Origin: Nanobdellota archaeon
Lineage (GTDB): Archaea; Nanobdellota; Nanobdellia; SCGC-AAA011-G17; VGLX01
Assembly (NCBI GenBank): GCA_018894775.1
Contig: JAHIPG010000178.1
Span: 1-21,833 of the forward strand
Length of the DNA: 21,833 nt
Direction of reading: 5' to 3'
The position numbers and the translations under genes were made by a program. Positions 1 to 6,722 of this stretch are shown here, in pieces. The stretch's first letter is position 1. The number at the start of each line of letters is the position of its first letter. The notes beneath the pieces are model-generated. The model did no database searches and was not told where the DNA came from. It saw nothing but the letters and a program-made list of their open reading frames with translations.

Positions 1-1
1 A

Positions 2-172
2 GGAGTACTCATCGGACTTTCATCATTCTTCTTATTCACAAAACACGCGATAAATTACAAAAGAAAAAAACACATGAAGAAAAGGCTAAAGGCTTATGAG
101 GATGCAGAAGCATTGACATTCCACTTCGAATTTGACGATAAACTAGCCTTGGAGAAAGCATTCCAACCATGA
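2..172 (+). CDS. Tail of a tandem-paralog membrane protein (5' end outside window)
   Basis: The frame is open from the left edge and stops at 170-172. Its 56 residues begin with the end of a hydrophobic helix (GVLIGLSSFFLF), continue with a basic stretch (NYKRKKHMKKR), and end in DDKLALEKAFQP. This tail matches the two genes downstream, which end in KSLEEAFKQ and VALTAAFDQE after a similar basic segment, so it is the C-terminus of another member of the same family. Its stop overlaps the next start as ATGA, which implies translational coupling. Function is not recognised. By analogy with its neighbours it is probably a membrane protein with two C-terminal helices and a cytoplasmic tail. Confidence 0.75.
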   Translation, partial: GVLIGLSSFFLFTKHAINYKRKKHMKKRLKAYEDAEALTFHFEFDDKLALEKAFQP

Positions 173-930
173 AATTCCCAAATACATTTCGGCCAGAGAA
201 AAACTTAGATAATAAAACTAAACAGCTTTACGAAGAAGCAAAAATTTTTGTTATAGTCAAATCTCAAGCAAAAAATAAATATGTAGAAGAAGAATTAGAA
301 AAAATCCTAGAAGATATGCGCTATAAAGATTATCGTAAGCTTAACTATGTCCATGAAAGAATAGATAACATCATAGAAGCATCAGATTATAGACATCTAA
401 CCCAGACAGTAGGAAGCTGGACATCCACAACAAAAATCCGATATGAGCATTTCATCAGAAAAGACATAGTAGATCCTGAGCTGTATTACATATTCACAAG
501 AAGACATGGTATGAGAAAATCAAGAACTTACAGTCTAATAAAAACCAGAGATATTAGCAGCACAGCCTATGATATAAAATCAAATCTCAAATCATTAGAA
601 AAATACCTTAACATAAAAAGTAAATTAGACTATCTCTATGAAAATGATGCCACTTGTCTTTCAATTCCTATTATCTTAACTGCAGCAGTTACAGGTATGT
701 CAGGACCAAAGTTCTTAATGGAATATAGTCAAAAAAATCTAAATGATACTATCCTTCTTGGAGCATTCGGAGGGGTTATGGTCGGAGCATTAATTGGATT
801 CTTAGGATATTTAACTGTTAATAAGACAATCAAAAAAAATTACCGAAAAAGAATGCGTAAACTTGAACCATTTTGTGAAGAGATAATTGTTGATGATAAA
901 AAATCATTAGAAGAGGCATTCAAACAATGA
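169..930 (+). CDS. Tandem-paralog two-helix membrane protein, unknown function
   Basis: This 253-aa protein begins MKFPNTFRPEKNLD, a signature shared with the gene at 1037 (MKLPKSFRPDKDLD) and followed in both by LYxEAKI. About 160 hydrophilic residues rich in charged and aromatic positions come first. Two hydrophobic helices follow at roughly 163-180 and 196-216 (the second is Gly-rich), then a basic segment (KKNYRKRMRK) and an acidic tail ending in LEEAFKQ. There is no signal peptide, so the large N-terminal part probably stays on the same side as the C-terminal tail. The ATG overlaps the upstream stop, and no separate promoter is needed. I do not recognise the family and assign no function. 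Lineage-specific duplication is the clearest fact about it. Confidence 0.85.
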   Translation: MKFPNTFRPEKNLDNKTKQLYEEAKIFVIVKSQAKNKYVEEELEKILEDMRYKDYRKLNYVHERIDNIIEASDYRHLTQTVGSWTSTTKIRYEHFIRKDIVDPELYYIFTRRHGMRKSRTYSLIKTRDISSTAYDIKSNLKSLEKYLNIKSKLDYLYENDATCLSIPIILTAAVTGMSGPKFLMEYSQKNLNDTILLGAFGGVMVGALIGFLGYLTVNKTIKKNYRKRMRKLEPFCEEIIVDDKKSLEEAFKQ

Positions 931-1000
931 CACTCATAAAATAACGAAGTTCTTTATTGGGAGCTTCCATAACTGGAGGCTTTGGAACAAACGACTGCAG

Positions 1001-1019
1001 GGAGCTACTATATAGCTCC
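1001..1019 (+). repeat. Perfect 7-bp hairpin in gap between paralogs
   Basis: GGAGCTA (1001-1007) and TAGCTCC (1013-1019) are perfect complements around a 5-nt loop. The hairpin lies in the only real gap (931-1036) of the tandem array, where the other junctions are ATGA overlaps. No U-tract follows, so it is not a classical terminator. It could modulate translation or processing before the gene at 1037. Role unknown. Confidence 0.45.
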
Positions 1020-1036
1020 TTGCTCATAATCAAAAA

Positions 1037-1753
1037 ATGAAATTACCAAAAAGTTTTAGGCCGGATAAAGACTTGGATGAAAAAACAAATCAGCTTTATC
1101 AAGAAGCAAAGATAGTGAAACATGAAAGATTATTCAAAGATCCCCACTTAGATGAAATCTTGTACTCTCTTAATAATAAGGATGTTGGAGCTTTGGATTT
1201 CCATTCTTTAGTTGAGGATGCAATCCCTAAATATAATTACGCTAAATTAGAATATCCTAGGCTTAAATTGGATTACTGGAAAAGGCAGGATACTGTTAAT
1301 ACTTGGAATGGAAATAATTTCCTCATAAGAACTAAAACATACGAAAAACAAAATTCTTACGTTTACGCAAAAGTATATGATACAAATGTTAACAGTTTTG
1401 TCGGAGACTTTGAAAACAGTATAATCAAACAAGACTCCCATTGGCAATCAAACTCAACTAAAGGATTTATTTGGACTATGCTTCCAACAGTATCTTTAGC
1501 TCTTGGTTTAGGATTCACATACATAGCAGCAAAATACAAAATGATTTCAGGGATAGAATTACTTAGTGCTTTTTCATTCGGCATTATAGCAGGTGTATCA
1601 CCTATATGTATTTTCATAGAAAAGATAAAACATTCTCATAAGAAATACATCAATTATAGAATCAGAAAACATACTGGAAGAGTAGAATATAACTCATATG
1701 AGTTGATAAGAGATACTGATGTTGCTTTGACTGCAGCATTTGATCAAGAATGA
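1037..1753 (+). CDS. Tandem-paralog two-helix membrane protein, unknown function
   Basis: A 238-aa paralog of the gene at 169. It shares the N-terminal block (MKLPKSFRPDKDLD, then NQLYQEAKI), the two C-terminal hydrophobic helices at about 144-164 and 172-194, a basic segment (HKKYINYRIRKH) and the final ALTAAFDQE. The middle 100 residues diverge strongly between the copies, so only the ends and the membrane architecture are kept. The start is set by alignment with its paralog. The leader has no strong Shine-Dalgarno. The stop overlaps an ATG that opens a truncated further copy. Family and function are not recognised. Divergent middles with conserved ends would suit a receptor- or surface-type variable family, but that is speculation. 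Confidence 0.85.
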   Translation: MKLPKSFRPDKDLDEKTNQLYQEAKIVKHERLFKDPHLDEILYSLNNKDVGALDFHSLVEDAIPKYNYAKLEYPRLKLDYWKRQDTVNTWNGNNFLIRTKTYEKQNSYVYAKVYDTNVNSFVGDFENSIIKQDSHWQSNSTKGFIWTMLPTVSLALGLGFTYIAAKYKMISGIELLSAFSFGIIAGVSPICIFIEKIKHSHKKYINYRIRKHTGRVEYNSYELIRDTDVALTAAFDQE

Positions 1754-1774
1754 AACTACCAAAAAGTTTTAGAA
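1750..1774 (+). pseudogene. 24-bp N-terminal remnant of a further tandem paralog
   Basis: The ATG at 1750 overlaps the stop of the previous gene (ATGA), and its first codons read MKLPKSFR, identical in residues to the start of the gene at 1037. The DNA differs at only one base over the first 23 (CTA for TTA). Homology stops abruptly right before the stop codon of the convergent minus-strand nuclease gene at 1775. The frame continues about 20 unrelated codons through the nuclease 3' end to a stop. The simplest reading is a deleted copy of the array whose body was lost when the present junction formed. Confidence 0.7.
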
Positions 1775-2563
1775 TCAATTCTTATATTCAGGACAAGTCT
1801 TCTTATAACCACACCAATCACAAAGCCGATTAGGTGTTGCAGAAAAATTATTAGTCTTTTTATAATTCTCAATCTTATTAATCAAATTAACAGTATCCTT
1901 CTCTAACTGCTTAAGCTCTTTCTTACTTTTTTCCATAACAACATCTTCATCAAAAGCCATGTAATGCCATATCTGCTTCGTCTTCATAACATCAGGATAC
2001 ATCTGCATAATACCCATAGAATACAAAGCAAGCTGCCAATTTTTCTTAAGTTCTTCCTCCTTAGGCATAAAAGCATTTGTCTTATAATCATGGACCTCAT
2101 AGTAACCATCTTTGATAGCTAAACGGTCAATCATTCCAACCAGCTTATGCTTTTTTTTACCTAATTTGAAACTTATCCTTTTCTCAACACCTAAAGTCTT
2201 ATCCTGATCAAAAGGCTCAAACCTATTATAATAATCAGTTATGAACTTAACTCCCTTCTCCTTGTAATCTTTAGCTGTAAGCTCTTTCTTTGGAAGAATT
2301 ATTCTATCATCCCATTTATTATCCCAAACATCAGAATAATAACCAATAATCTCCTCAAGACTATCTTTTTTCATATCCCTAATATCCTTGTAAAGTTTCT
2401 CCATAGACTCATGAACTCTTCTACCAAGAAATGCTGGTGCACCCTCTACATAAGAACCTTTCTTCGTCCTTTTGAGATACATATTATTGAACTTCAAAGG
2501 ACATTGATTAAAACATTCCAGACTTGAATACGAATGTAACATACCCCTCATAAAGAATCCCAT
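1775..2563 (-). CDS. Cas4/RecB-like PD-(D/E)XK nuclease with Fe-S cysteines
   Basis: A 262-aa nuclease of the PD-(D/E)XK superfamily (PDDEXK_1, Cas4/AddB-like). It shows YSSLECFNQCPLKF near the N-terminus, GRRVHE at 47-52, then VGMIDR with catalytic D146 and EVHDYKT with D159 and K161, then QLALYSMGI, the usual helix after the active site. C21 (or C17) plus C248, C251 and C257 reproduce the Cas4/AddB iron-sulfur pattern. It lies 21 nt downstream of the Ski2-like helicase on the same strand, so the two are probably co-transcribed and may act together. M5 and M8 are alternative starts, because the conserved region begins at residue 10. No cas1, cas2 or repeat array is visible, so it should not be called a CRISPR gene. 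DNA end processing or repair is the likely role. Confidence 0.85.
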   Translation of the reverse strand: MGFFMRGMLHSYSSLECFNQCPLKFNNMYLKRTKKGSYVEGAPAFLGRRVHESMEKLYKDIRDMKKDSLEEIIGYYSDVWDNKWDDRIILPKKELTAKDYKEKGVKFITDYYNRFEPFDQDKTLGVEKRISFKLGKKKHKLVGMIDRLAIKDGYYEVHDYKTNAFMPKEEELKKNWQLALYSMGIMQMYPDVMKTKQIWHYMAFDEDVVMEKSKKELKQLEKDTVNLINKIENYKKTNNFSATPNRLCDWCGYKKTCPEYKN

Positions 2564-2584
2564 ATTATCCGGGTTTTTAAAGAT

Positions 2585-4498
2585 TTATATTATATCTATA
2601 TCCTTCATAGAATCATTAATCAAATTCTGACAGCTGGTAACCATATCCTTAAGCCTTTCATCATGCGTAGCAGTCTTAATCTGCCGAAACCTATCATTAA
2701 CCTGCCTGAAAAACCTCAAAAGGTCACCCTCTAAAAGACTCGTGTTCTCAAGAATATCAAAAATACTCTTACCATGATAAACAGGATCTACCAAACCAGA
2801 AATATGCTTCATATGCCTAAACCTTTTTGATTTAACCAGAAAATCATCCTTCGCAACAATCCTACTAACATCACTCAAAAATTTCGAAGGAAACTTATGA
2901 TAAAAAATAGTCTTTTCACGAGGCTCATAAGCTAAGCATGCAACTAACACCAAAATCTGAAACTCATTAAGCTGCTTATAAAAATCAGTGGCAAATATTT
3001 CACCTGTTAAAATCTCATCAGCATAAATCTTGGAAGAAAACTCCCCCTTATGAGTCAACTGACCATCTTTAACATAACCCATCTTGGTAAGCTTCTTCTT
3101 AATCCTATTAAAAGTATAATAAATAGTATCCTTAACCTTATCATAGTCCTTGCCGTACTTCTGGAACGTATAGAAATTCTTACAAAGAATCTCATCAATC
3201 TCCTTATTACTGTGCTGATCAATCAAATTCAAAACAGTATTCACAGAAAGCTTGAACTGAGACTTAATAGGATCAACATCTTTAGTGGTAATCTTTTTAA
3301 GCTGCTTATAATCCAAATCCCTCCTATCAATCATAGCATAAACAAAACCTTCCTTATCAATACCCCTACGGCCAGCCCTACCAGCAATCTGGAAATACTC
3401 CTTAGAATTAAGAAGCCTGAAATTTATCCCATCAAACTTCCGCATACTCTCAAAACAAACAGTCTTGGCAGGCATGTTAATACCAACAGCAAAAGTTTCA
3501 GTAGTAAAAAGAACTTTTATCAGACCCATACCAAAAAGCTCCTCAACCAACTCTTTCATTATAGGGATTAATCCAGCATGATGGAAAGCAATACCATAGG
3601 GCAATGTCTGCCTCAAAGTCTTCATAGACTTCAACTGAGAAATCTCAGGAGCAGCATCAGCAAGCTTCCTTCGAATAAAAGAAACTATCTCAGAATTACT
3701 ATCAAACAACCTTTTCTTCATAAGTTCAACAGCAAGCTTCTCACACTTAGCCCTGGAAAAAGTAAAGAAGAAACAAGGAAGCTTATCAGTAATTTCTTTG
3801 ACAAGGGATACAGCAGAAGGAGCCTTCACATACTGCCTCCTCATCCTCCCGCGAATACGGGCAAACTTAGGAATATCCTGGGCATCATCTATATTTTCTA
3901 AAGTAGTTATGCCAAGCTCAGAATCATAGAAATTTCTATGCAAAGGAACACTACGTTTATCATGCTTGATGACATCAACCTTATGCTTCTTGATACTGCG
4001 GATCCACTCAGCAAACTCATCAGCATTAGGTATAGTTGCAGAAAGACAAAGCATCCTCACATTAGGTTTTGAAAAAATAATCGATTCTTCCCAGATGTAT
4101 CCACGCTCAATATCATTGATAAAATGAATCTCATCAAACACAACATACCTAATATCATTCAAAAAAGGATCATTGGCAATAGCCATGTTACGATAAATCT
4201 CAGTGGTCATAATCAATATAGGTGCACCAGGATTCTTCACAATATCACCAGTCAAAAGACCAACATTCTTCTCACCATAATCCTCTGAAAACTCTTTGTA
4301 TTTTTGATTTGAAAGAGCCTTAATCGGAGCAGTATAGATAACCTTAGAACCTTTCTTAATATCCTGATTGATAATATAATCAGCAATCAGAGTCTTACCA
4401 GATCCAGTTGGAGCTGAAACAACAACAGAATGATTAGCATCAATAGATTTGATAGCGTCCTCCTGAAACTTATCAAGTGTCAATCCTTTGTATTCCAT
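2585..4498 (-). CDS. Ski2/Mtr4-like DExH-box helicase
   Basis: A 637-aa superfamily 2 helicase. Motifs in order are a Q-motif-like FQ at 11-12, Walker A APTGSGKT at 29-36, TAPIKALSNQK (Ia), MTTEIYRN, DEIH at 122-125 (II), SAT at 153-155 (III), FFFTFSRAKCE (IV), AFHHAGL, TTETFAVGINMPAKTV followed by KFDG, and QIAGRAGRRG at 370-379 (VI). The NMPA...KFDG signature is typical of Ski2/Mtr4/Dob10-type RNA helicases rather than Hel308. About 250 further residues after motif VI fit the winged-helix and ratchet region. It lacks the long stalk insertion of eukaryotic Mtr4. An AT-rich TATA box lies 25-35 nt before the ATG, which suggests a leaderless mRNA. It probably remodels RNA or DNA together with the nuclease encoded next. 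Confidence 0.92.
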   Translation of the reverse strand: MEYKGLTLDKFQEDAIKSIDANHSVVVSAPTGSGKTLIADYIINQDIKKGSKVIYTAPIKALSNQKYKEFSEDYGEKNVGLLTGDIVKNPGAPILIMTTEIYRNMAIANDPFLNDIRYVVFDEIHFINDIERGYIWEESIIFSKPNVRMLCLSATIPNADEFAEWIRSIKKHKVDVIKHDKRSVPLHRNFYDSELGITTLENIDDAQDIPKFARIRGRMRRQYVKAPSAVSLVKEITDKLPCFFFTFSRAKCEKLAVELMKKRLFDSNSEIVSFIRRKLADAAPEISQLKSMKTLRQTLPYGIAFHHAGLIPIMKELVEELFGMGLIKVLFTTETFAVGINMPAKTVCFESMRKFDGINFRLLNSKEYFQIAGRAGRRGIDKEGFVYAMIDRRDLDYKQLKKITTKDVDPIKSQFKLSVNTVLNLIDQHSNKEIDEILCKNFYTFQKYGKDYDKVKDTIYYTFNRIKKKLTKMGYVKDGQLTHKGEFSSKIYADEILTGEIFATDFYKQLNEFQILVLVACLAYEPREKTIFYHKFPSKFLSDVSRIVAKDDFLVKSKRFRHMKHISGLVDPVYHGKSIFDILENTSLLEGDLLRFFRQVNDRFRQIKTATHDERLKDMVTSCQNLINDSMKDIDII

Positions 4499-4520
4499 AA
4501 CAAATCAAAGAATATTTGAA

Positions 4521-4536
4521 GTTTATTAATATATTT
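4521..4536 (-). promoter_or_regulatory. TATA box for helicase-nuclease operon
   Basis: On the minus strand this reads AAATATATTAATAAAC, centred about 30 nt before the helicase ATG at 4498. That spacing is typical of archaeal leaderless promoters. It is divergent from the TATA box at 4546. Confidence 0.5.
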
Positions 4537-4545
4537 GTCTGGAAA

Positions 4546-4557
4546 GATTTAAATATA
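4546..4557 (+). promoter_or_regulatory. TATA box, divergent, for PC4-like gene
   Basis: GATTTAAATATA preceded by purines (GGAAA) matches BRE plus TATA. The predicted start near 4580 leaves a leader of about 50 nt before the ATG at 4630. A weaker AT-rich box at about 4602-4614 (AATTAATATTAG) would instead give a leaderless transcript, so either may be used. Confidence 0.45.
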
Positions 4558-4629
4558 TCAAACACTAATATGAAAATACTGAAGAAATAACAAATTTTAA
4601 AAAAAATTAATATTAGATAAAATCAAAAA

Positions 4630-4863
4630 ATGGCATTCGATAAAAGTTTAGACAAAGAACTGTTTTCCGAAACTATCGATTTTGAGAGAACAAGAATCAA
4701 TGTAGGAGTATATAGCTATAACGAAGGGGATAAGAAACTCCAACTTGGAAGAGAGAACGCAAACGCAGCAGGCGAATGGAACTTCGCAAAATTAGGCAGG
4801 ATGACTAAAGCTGAAGCTGAAAGAGCCATCCCAGTGATACAAAAAGCGTTAGAGCATATGTAA
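4630..4863 (+). CDS. Small PC4-like (p15) putative ssDNA-binding protein
   Basis: A 77-aa soluble protein. The middle (INVGVYSYNEGDKKLQLGRE), then EWNFAKLGRMT and a C-terminal helix (KAEAERAIPVIQKALEHM), have the size and order of the PC4/YdbC-type fold: a curved beta-sheet followed by one long helix that dimerises and binds single-stranded DNA. The KLQLGRE, KLGRMT and terminal-helix features are what I see. The family assignment is by pattern and not proven. It is transcribed away from a helicase-nuclease pair, which would suit a nucleic-acid-binding role in repair or transcription. It could also be an unrelated small alpha/beta protein. Confidence 0.6.
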   Translation: MAFDKSLDKELFSETIDFERTRINVGVYSYNEGDKKLQLGRENANAAGEWNFAKLGRMTKAEAERAIPVIQKALEHM

Positions 4864-4871
4864 ACTCTTAC

Positions 4872-4886
4872 TTCTTTTTTATTTTT
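4872..4886 (+). terminator. T-rich tract after PC4-like gene
   Basis: A pyrimidine-rich run with six and then five consecutive T follows the stop at 4863 by under 10 nt and precedes the next promoter. Archaeal intrinsic termination needs little beyond such a tract. No hairpin is present. Confidence 0.4.
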
Positions 4887-4891
4887 AGGCT

Positions 4892-4905
4892 AAGATTTAA
4901 ATAAT
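4892..4905 (+). promoter_or_regulatory. TATA box for TPR-like gene
   Basis: AAGATTTAAATAAT, centred about 28 nt before the ATG at 4926, predicts a leaderless transcript. Confidence 0.55.
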
Positions 4906-4925
4906 TCTAATCACCTAGAAAAAGC

Positions 4926-5267
4926 ATGAAAAACCTTTTCAATAAAATTCTCAAACCAAAAAAGAAAGCATTAAGCGAAAAAGAACTGAAGAAACTTTCT
5001 GAAGAAGACCTGTTGAAATATATCAACCAACATCCAAAACTACTGGGCAAAGTAGGATACCTATCATCAGTGTTTGATAAAATTGTAAAGCTCAAAAAAA
5101 CAAAAAAATATGATAAGATGCTGATACTCTTGGATAATGCGTTGAAAAAATATCCTAATAACTTAGACCTTGCCATGGGCAAAGCATGGGCGCTCTCTAT
5201 GATGGAACGTGATGAAGAGTGTATTAACTTCTGCGAGAAACAACTCAAGAAATATAAGAAAAAATAA
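4926..5267 (+). CDS. Small TPR-like protein
   Basis: This 113-aa protein has a very basic N-terminus (FNKILKPKKKALSEKELKK), a helical middle (LSEEDLLKYINQHPKLLGKV) and a region from about residue 60 to the end. That region resembles one and a half tetratricopeptide repeats: YDKMLILLDNALKKYPNN, LDLAMGKAWALSMMERDEEC, INFCEKQLKKY. The YPNN turn and the small-residue positions (A, G, A) fit TPR helices. No membrane segment or signal peptide is present. It is probably a protein-interaction module with unknown partners. It ends 2 nt before the stop of the convergent nuclease gene, so the 3' regions of the two transcripts must overlap. The reverse frame over this gene is also open but shows no protein-like pattern. 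Confidence 0.75.
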   Translation: MKNLFNKILKPKKKALSEKELKKLSEEDLLKYINQHPKLLGKVGYLSSVFDKIVKLKKTKKYDKMLILLDNALKKYPNNLDLAMGKAWALSMMERDEECINFCEKQLKKYKKK

Positions 5268-5269
5268 AA

Positions 5270-6097
5270 TCAAGAAGAATTTTCTGGAATTTTTTTGCCA
5301 TTGAAACAATGGTCATAGAAATCACACTGGCCACTATGCCACTTACAAAGTCCTGATTCTTTCTTAGGATAATCAGAGATATGATCTATCTCATCAGTAC
5401 AAGCATGAATCTGTTCAATCATAAACTGACCGTGCTTTATCAATTCATCATCAACATCTAACAAATGTTCTGTATCTTTTAAGAAATATATTCCAACTTT
5501 ATGGGGTCTTACACCATGTCTCTTCTCATAAAGTAAAGCGTAAATCGCTAACTGGGTTCTGTATTCATCACTGATATGGGCATTCTTAGAAGTCTTATAA
5601 TCCATAAGCCTAATCTCACCATCACATTCTTCAATAGCATCAATAAATCCTCTGACCATAAGCTCCTGGTCAGTGTATTGGATTTCTGTCTTTGGCTTAA
5701 AATTATTAAAAGACTCAACAAAATTAGAACCTTGAGCAATCTTATCATCTATCTTATTGGTAAACTGGTTCAGCCAGTTGATAAGCATCATCTGTGTCTC
5801 ATTATAGAAAGCATCAATCTCTTCATCTTTCATGTTAAGCATTGCTAATTGTGAACTGGAGTTTGCCCAGTACTTCTTAAGCATATCAAGAACTATAATC
5901 TGCATATTCTCACGATAATTGTTCTCAATAGCACTAGGATCTATCTTAAAAAAATCTTCGAGGATCTTATGGGTGATAGAACCTCTTACAAGATGTATGG
6001 ATGGTGAAGTACGCATCTTAAGATTATATATAAAATAATACCTTCTAGGGCACTGAAAATACGTGTTGATTGAAGAAGGCGATTGAACTCTTTTCAT
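5270..6097 (-). CDS. Second Cas4/RecB-like PD-(D/E)XK nuclease
   Basis: A 275-aa nuclease with the same plan as the gene at 1775 but only distantly similar. It has SPSSINTYFQCPRRY at 6-20, GSITHKILE at 39-47 (motif I His/Glu), VRGFIDAIE with catalytic D153, LMDYKTSK with D166 and K168, and YRTQLAIYALLY. C16, C251, C258 and C264 could hold an iron-sulfur cluster. The spacing of the last three (6 and 5 residues between) differs from the usual Cas4 spacing (2 and 6), seen in the other copy. A TATA box at 6121-6132 lies about 30 nt before the ATG, so the gene is independently transcribed. The likely role is DNA end processing. No CRISPR context is visible. It is convergent with the TPR-like gene. 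Confidence 0.85.
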   Translation of the reverse strand: MKRVQSPSSINTYFQCPRRYYFIYNLKMRTSPSIHLVRGSITHKILEDFFKIDPSAIENNYRENMQIIVLDMLKKYWANSSSQLAMLNMKDEEIDAFYNETQMMLINWLNQFTNKIDDKIAQGSNFVESFNNFKPKTEIQYTDQELMVRGFIDAIEECDGEIRLMDYKTSKNAHISDEYRTQLAIYALLYEKRHGVRPHKVGIYFLKDTEHLLDVDDELIKHGQFMIEQIHACTDEIDHISDYPKKESGLCKWHSGQCDFYDHCFNGKKIPENSS

Positions 6098-6120
6098 GTT
6101 TTTTAATTCTGAACTTTTTT

Positions 6121-6132
6121 CTTTAAATATTT
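6121..6132 (-). promoter_or_regulatory. TATA box for second Cas4-like nuclease
   Basis: On the minus strand this reads AAATATTTAAAG, about 24-35 nt before the ATG at 6097, which fits leaderless transcription. Confidence 0.5.
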
Positions 6133-6175
6133 GATGGTGATGAAGTGTAGGTTTCAGGGGAAAATTTTAGAAAAA

Positions 6176-6186
6176 CTTTAAATAAG
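6176..6186 (+). promoter_or_regulatory. TATA box for 130-aa gene
   Basis: CTTTAAATAAG preceded by AAAAA. The predicted start near 6205 gives a very short leader that just includes GAGGT at 6207-6211, 6 nt before the ATG at 6218. This unit could therefore use a Shine-Dalgarno. Confidence 0.5.
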
Positions 6187-6217
6187 AGTTTTCTTTGTTA
6201 ATAGATGAGGTATTAAA

Positions 6218-6610
6218 ATGATCAACAAAGAAAAAATCGGTTTCAAAACATTTGTAAAATCGGCAGATAAATTGCAGATGGATAAAAAAGAATTGCCTGT
6301 CTTGCAGAAGAAAGAATTTTTACATTTTAATAATCATGATATAACTAATTTTGACCTGAAGAAAAACATGGAACTTGCTGAACTTCTTAATAAAAATCCT
6401 GAAGGATTAAAAGTTGAGAAAGTATTGGCATTATATGATAATATTAAAAATTATTTCTCATATGAAAACGTTGTAGACAGAGAAAGGGAACGTATGGATA
6501 TTATGATGGTCAGAAAGAAAAGATTAGACGCTGAAGACAACATAAGACAAGCTAGAAAGACGATAAAAGGCCCTTTTCTAAGAGCAGCACACCCGTTTGC
6601 TAAATTATAA
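6218..6610 (+). CDS. Unknown 130-aa charged soluble protein
   Basis: I do not recognise this 130-residue protein. It is hydrophilic and lysine-rich, with no membrane helix, signal peptide or cysteine. The predicted structure is largely helical: NFDLKKNMELAELLNKNPEG, VEKVLALYDNIKNYFSYENV, then a strongly charged helix (DRERERMDIMMVRKKR) and RQARKTIKGPFLRAAHPFAKL at the end. A Shine-Dalgarno GAGGT at 6207-6211 sits 6 nt before the ATG and supports the start. It stands alone between its own TATA box and that of the FKBP gene. The basic, helical character would suit a protein- or nucleic-acid-binding adaptor, but nothing in the sequence proves this. Confidence 0.75.
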   Translation: MINKEKIGFKTFVKSADKLQMDKKELPVLQKKEFLHFNNHDITNFDLKKNMELAELLNKNPEGLKVEKVLALYDNIKNYFSYENVVDRERERMDIMMVRKKRLDAEDNIRQARKTIKGPFLRAAHPFAKL

Positions 6611-6632
6611 ATTTATTTTCGATGAATAAAAA

Positions 6633-6644
6633 ACTTTAAATAGC
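6633..6644 (+). promoter_or_regulatory. TATA box for FKBP gene
   Basis: ACTTTAAATAGC preceded by AAAA. The expected start near 6665 leaves a leader of about 55-60 nt that contains the Shine-Dalgarno at 6710. Confidence 0.5.
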
Positions 6645-6709
6645 ATTTTATTTAGTCCTTTTTTAGCGTTTAATGGGTTCTCATGCTTATTTTGCGTTTA
6701 TAACTTAAT

Positions 6710-6718
6710 GGAGATGAT
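6710..6718 (+). promoter_or_regulatory. Shine-Dalgarno deciding FKBP start
   Basis: GGAGATGAT matches the canonical anti-SD complement GGAGGTGAT at 8 of 9 bases and ends 4 nt before the ATG at 6723. It shows that translation starts at MPVKKGDKV and not at the in-frame ATG at 6708, which lies over the SD itself. Confidence 0.7.
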
Positions 6719-6722
6719 ATAC

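Noticed and set aside
3050..3571. 173-codon + strand open frame antisense to the helicase
   Set aside because: It lies inside the helicase gene, which has all SF2 motifs. Its Ile/Asn/Leu-rich translation only mirrors the helicase codons, and it has no promoter.
1775..6097. A CRISPR-Cas locus suggested by two Cas4-like nucleases and a helicase
   Set aside because: No repeat-spacer array, cas1, cas2 or effector gene is present. Cas4-like nucleases are common outside CRISPR systems, and the helicase is Ski2-like rather than Cas3.
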